The notes beneath the pieces are model-generated. The model was not told the origin of the DNA and did not search any database. It worked only from the letters and a program-made list of their open reading frames with translations. DNA of 6,390 bases, from NCBI GenBank assembly GCA_050045915.1, contig JBNGCR010000253.1:1-6390 (forward strand), read 5' to 3'. Of this stretch, positions 4,099 through 6,390 are shown piece after piece. Position 1 is the first letter of the stretch; every line of letters starts with the position of its first letter. The DNA is from Limnospira sp050045915 (GTDB lineage: Bacteria; Cyanobacteriota; Cyanobacteriia; Cyanobacteriales; Microcoleaceae). Both the position numbers and the translations under genes were made by a program.

Positions 4099-4953
4099 AT
4101 GTCCACCCCATCGCCCAGACAAATCTTAGAAACCCTGCTGCCCCCCTTGCGGGCCGCGGCGGCTTACGCCCGTTTCATCCAACCCAAAATTACTGCCCTC
4201 CCCGTCAAGGAAGGCGATAATTTTTTTGCCCAAGCCCTCAGCGATGCCGATTTATCAATTCAAAATATGGTGGAAGTGGTGCTGCTGGGCACATTTCCAG
4301 ATATCCGTTTTTACGGAGAAGAACTCGATCGCTCTCCCAATACCAAATATTTTCGCAGCACCGAACTCGGCCCCCCCGGCGATTACCTCGTCACCCTCGA
4401 CCCCATCGACGGGACAAAATTTTATCTGGACGGACACTCCAACTATCAGATTTTGTTGGGCGTTTTGAACGCGGACGAATTTGAAGCGGCTTTGGCGATT
4501 TCTCCCGGCGAGGATAGCTATTTTTACGCCTTCCGGGGAGAGGGCGTTTTTAAAGGTTCGCTGAATGTGAATTTCGACCAATGTACGCCCTTGAAAATTC
4601 AGCCTTTAAAGTCCGCCATCCTGTTGGGTGTCGGGATGAGTCACCTCAAGTCCCGTCTGGGCGATCGCTACACCGCCGTCGATGTGGAAATGGACTATTC
4701 CAGCGATCGCCAAATCCCCAATATAAACGGGATGTTCGGCGGCGACCTGTGCGGGGCGGCGATTCGGGCGGGTAAGTTTATCGACGGGGCATTATTGGCG
4801 TTTATGGCAAAAGAAGCCGGCTGCATCGTCACCACCTCGGACGGTTCGCCCCTCCCTCCCCTCCACGCCTGCGAGGATTACAGCCGGCCCGGATTGATCG
4901 TGGCGGCATCGGAAGCCATCCACCGGGATTTACTCGCCGCCTGTGGGGGTTAG
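4099..4953 (+). CDS. Inositol-monophosphatase-family phosphatase
   Basis: The 284-aa product belongs to the Mg2+-dependent, Li+-sensitive phosphatase superfamily that includes inositol monophosphatase, fructose-1,6-bisphosphatase and the 3'(2'),5'-bisphosphate nucleotidase CysQ. Visible metal-site motifs are SDADLSIQ (48-55), YGEELD (72-77, metal-binding E74/E75) and DPIDGTKFYLDG (101-112, with D101 and D104 as metal ligands). The third motif, normally WDxAAG, reads GGDLCGAAIRAG (214-225): the aspartate (D216) is kept but the tryptophan is lost. The C-terminal EAGCIVTTSDGSPL (239-252) is typical. The substrate cannot be assigned; the variant third motif leaves room for a specialised role. The frame is open upstream to 3895, but that part overlaps the opposing antitoxin region and is not family-like, so I start at the ATG at 4099. 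There is no strong Shine-Dalgarno. A possible -10 (TACAAT, 4060-4065) lies 33 bases upstream. Confidence 0.85.
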   Translation: MSTPSPRQILETLLPPLRAAAAYARFIQPKITALPVKEGDNFFAQALSDADLSIQNMVEVVLLGTFPDIRFYGEELDRSPNTKYFRSTELGPPGDYLVTLDPIDGTKFYLDGHSNYQILLGVLNADEFEAALAISPGEDSYFYAFRGEGVFKGSLNVNFDQCTPLKIQPLKSAILLGVGMSHLKSRLGDRYTAVDVEMDYSSDRQIPNINGMFGGDLCGAAIRAGKFIDGALLAFMAKEAGCIVTTSDGSPLPPLHACEDYSRPGLIVAASEAIHRDLLAACGG

Positions 4954-5042
4954 ATGCGGGATAATTTGAAATAAAATGCGATCGTTGCTGCACGAAATCC
5001 ATTTTTCCTGCAAGATAAAAGAAACTCGACTCACGGAGGATT
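4954..5042 (+). other. Spacer before the copper chaperone gene, with strong ribosome site
   Basis: This 89-base spacer is AT-rich and ends in a strong GGAGG (5035-5039), only 3 bases from the ATG at 5043. No terminator hairpin for the phosphatase gene is seen, so co-transcription is possible. I see no clear promoter and no recognisable copper-responsive operator. Confidence 0.4.
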
Positions 5043-5240
5043 ATGACCATACAACTGAAAGTTCCCTCGATGGTCTGTGACGCCTGCGCCAACAGCGTCA
5101 CCAAAGCCATTCACAACGTTGACGGCAACGCCGATGTCAATGTGGATTTGAATACAAAATTGGTCAGCATTGACGGCAATGCTTCCGAGGAGGACATCCG
5201 CGCCGCGATCGCCAAAGCCGGACACACCACCGAATCTTAA
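5043..5240 (+). CDS. atx1: Atx1/CopZ-type copper chaperone (HMA domain)
   Basis: The 65-aa product is a single heavy-metal-associated domain that carries Cu(I) in the cytosol. In Synechocystis the related Atx1 passes copper to the P-type ATPases CtaA and PacS, the latter supplying thylakoid plastocyanin. The metal site is M-V-C-D-A-C (10-15, ligands C12 and C15). A histidine in the last loop (AGH, H61) matches His61 of Synechocystis Atx1, which is known to take part in copper binding; most non-cyanobacterial chaperones have another residue there. Length and the opening MTIQLKVPSM also agree with that protein. Strong GGAGG precedes the ATG. The gene stands alone between a phosphatase and a convergent transporter gene and has its own terminator. 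A role with another metal is possible but less likely. Confidence 0.92.
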   Translation: MTIQLKVPSMVCDACANSVTKAIHNVDGNADVNVDLNTKLVSIDGNASEEDIRAAIAKAGHTTES

Positions 5241-5268
5241 TTGGTGCGATCGCATTTTTTGAGGAAAT

Positions 5269-5303
5269 GGGCAAGCGCAGAGGCTTGCCCCTACAGATTT
5301 TTT
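5269..5303 (+). terminator. Intrinsic terminator after atx1
   Basis: GGGCAAGC (5269-5276) and GCTTGCCC (5283-5290) form a perfect 8-bp stem with loop GCAGAG. Seven bases later comes TTTTTT (5298-5303), ending at the last base before the stop codon of the convergent transporter gene. The stem also resembles the GGGCAAG...CTTGCCCCTAC palindromes dispersed through cyanobacterial genomes, so it may be a repeat recruited as a terminator. On the minus strand it follows the transporter gene immediately, though without a T-tract next to the stem. Confidence 0.75.
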
Positions 5304-6326
5304 CTAAAGTTTGTTCGTGTCAACCAAGTGACAGGAAACCCAATGTTCGGGGGTGATTTCTCGAAATTGGGGTTCCTCGATTTTACAGCGTTCCTCCGCG
5401 AAGGGACAGCGGGTGTGAAACCGACAGCCGGACGGGGGAAATACGGGACTCGGAACGTCCCCGGTCAGGAAAATTCGCTCCCGTTTTGCCTCAATTTCTG
5501 GGTCGGGAATGGGCACCGCCGACAGTAGGGCTTTGGTGTAGGGGTGGAGGGGATTTTCGTAGATGGAATTGCGATCGCCGAGTTCGACAATTTGCCCCAA
5601 ATACATCACCGCCACCCGCGTCGAAATATGGCGGACGACGCTCAAATCGTGGGCGATAAATAGGTAAGTCAAATTGAGGCGTTTTTGGAGCGATCGCATC
5701 AAGTTCACCACCTGGGCTTGAATGGAGACATCCAAGGATGCGATCGGTTCATCACAAACCAGAAAATCCGGGTTTACAGCTAAGGCTCGTGCGATCGCAA
5801 TCCGTTGTCTCTGACCCCCGGAAAATTCGTGGGGATAGCGGTTGATAAACTTGGGATTCAATCCCACCAAATCCAACAATTCCCGAACTCGATTTTTCGC
5901 ACTTCTTCCCCTCCCCAACCCGTGAACTTCCAGCGATTCCCCGACAATCTTTCCTACCGTCATCCGGGGATTGAGGGAAGCGTAGGGATCTTGAAATATC
6001 ATCTGCATTTTGCGGCGCATTTTCCGCAGTTCTTCTCCTTCCAGATTTGTTAGATCCACGCCCTCAAAATAAACCCGCCCCCCCGTCGGCTTTTCCAATT
6101 TCAAAATCGCTCGCCCGGTGGTACTTTTTCCGCACCCCGACTCTCCCACCAAACTCAGCGTCTCCCCTCTCCGGATCTCGAAATTAAGCCCGTCCACCGC
6201 CCGCACTGCCCCCACTTGTCGCCGTCGGAACAGCCCCCCCGTCACCGGGAAATGTACCTGCAAATTCTCAATTGTTAACAGAGTGTCCGTTTGCGCTTCG
6301 GCGGGATTAGATATCGTTGTCACCAT
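5304..6326 (-). CDS. Oligopeptide/dipeptide ABC transporter ATP-binding protein (DppF/OppF type)
   Basis: The 340-aa product is a nucleotide-binding subunit that powers uptake of peptides (or, in some relatives, nickel or sugars) at the inner membrane. All ABC motifs are present: Walker A GESGCGKST (61-69), Q-loop FQDPYASLNPRM (111-122), signature FSGGQRQRIAIARAL (168-182), Walker B FLVCDEP (188-194) and switch histidine H226 in FIAHDL. The long N-terminus, with HFPVTGGLFRRR (25-36) before the core, is characteristic of the DppF/OppF half rather than DppD/OppD. The C-terminal oligo_HPY extension begins NPLHPYTKALLSAVPIPDP (258-276) and carries cysteines C301, C307, C314 and C332. No permease, binding protein or DppD gene adjoins it here; partners must be encoded beyond the right edge or elsewhere. 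The ATG lacks a Shine-Dalgarno, and a TATATATA (6336-6343) lies 9 bases upstream. Confidence 0.93.
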   Translation of the reverse strand: MVTTISNPAEAQTDTLLTIENLQVHFPVTGGLFRRRQVGAVRAVDGLNFEIRRGETLSLVGESGCGKSTTGRAILKLEKPTGGRVYFEGVDLTNLEGEELRKMRRKMQMIFQDPYASLNPRMTVGKIVGESLEVHGLGRGRSAKNRVRELLDLVGLNPKFINRYPHEFSGGQRQRIAIARALAVNPDFLVCDEPIASLDVSIQAQVVNLMRSLQKRLNLTYLFIAHDLSVVRHISTRVAVMYLGQIVELGDRNSIYENPLHPYTKALLSAVPIPDPEIEAKRERIFLTGDVPSPVFPPSGCRFHTRCPFAEERCKIEEPQFREITPEHWVSCHLVDTNKL

Positions 6327-6390
6327 CGTTTTTTTTATATATAGCAGTGTGAAATGATTCGTGAAAATTCGATCCGGTGAAAGTCCCCAG
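6327..6390. other. Right-edge region upstream of the transporter gene
   Basis: It holds an A/T run and TATATATA (6336-6343) just before the minus-strand start codon, which could be a -10 element giving a very short leader. No good -35 is seen. On the plus strand the last bases include GGTGAAAGTCC (6376-6386), a string found in structured RNAs, but the window ends before any structure can be tested. Confidence 0.3.

Noticed and set aside
6340..6390. A tRNA gene on the minus strand at the right edge
   Set aside because: A loosely T-loop-like TCGAATT is present, but no acceptor or anticodon stem can be formed in the bases available.

Overview
The window looks like chromosomal DNA of a cyanobacterium, probably a filamentous Oscillatoriales-type one. 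The strongest evidence is at least 14 copies of the HIP1 octamer GCGATCGC in 6.4 kb. Heptameric tandem repeats (STRR type), interspersed palindromes and an Atx1-like copper chaperone very similar to the cyanobacterial type agree with this. The species cannot be fixed from the sequence alone.

Layout from left to right: (1) glpK, glycerol kinase (109-1626, +). (2) A gene-free stretch of about 470 bases (1627-2098) with two kinds of heptamer repeat, a 10-bp hairpin, an 18-bp direct repeat, and the structured leader of the next gene. (3) An Hsp20 small heat-shock protein (2099-2542, +), ended by a 15-bp inverted repeat. (4) A minus-strand toxin-antitoxin cluster: a complete hicBA pair (2663-3092), an unpaired HicB-like antitoxin (3209-3481), an unpaired DUF104-type antitoxin (3706-3945) and a broken tail of a second similar antitoxin (4006-4056). 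(5) An inositol-monophosphatase-family phosphatase (4099-4953, +). (6) An Atx1/CopZ-type copper chaperone (5043-5240, +) with an intrinsic terminator. (7) A convergent oligopeptide/dipeptide ABC transporter ATPase (5304-6326, -).

Apart from hicBA, no two neighbours form an evident operon; the flanking genes are unrelated single-gene units typical of scattered cyanobacterial gene order. The toxin-antitoxin segment looks like an accessory insertion zone where such modules arrived and decayed.

The most interesting signal is in the Hsp20 leader. A 9-bp helix (2036-2044 with 2083-2091, two G-U pairs) covers the Shine-Dalgarno sequence and closes over a second internal hairpin. This is the architecture expected of a heat-sensing RNA thermometer. 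Thermometers of this kind are known for cyanobacterial hsp17/hspA genes, so this would be a new instance or variant rather than a new class. No wholly unknown system was found.
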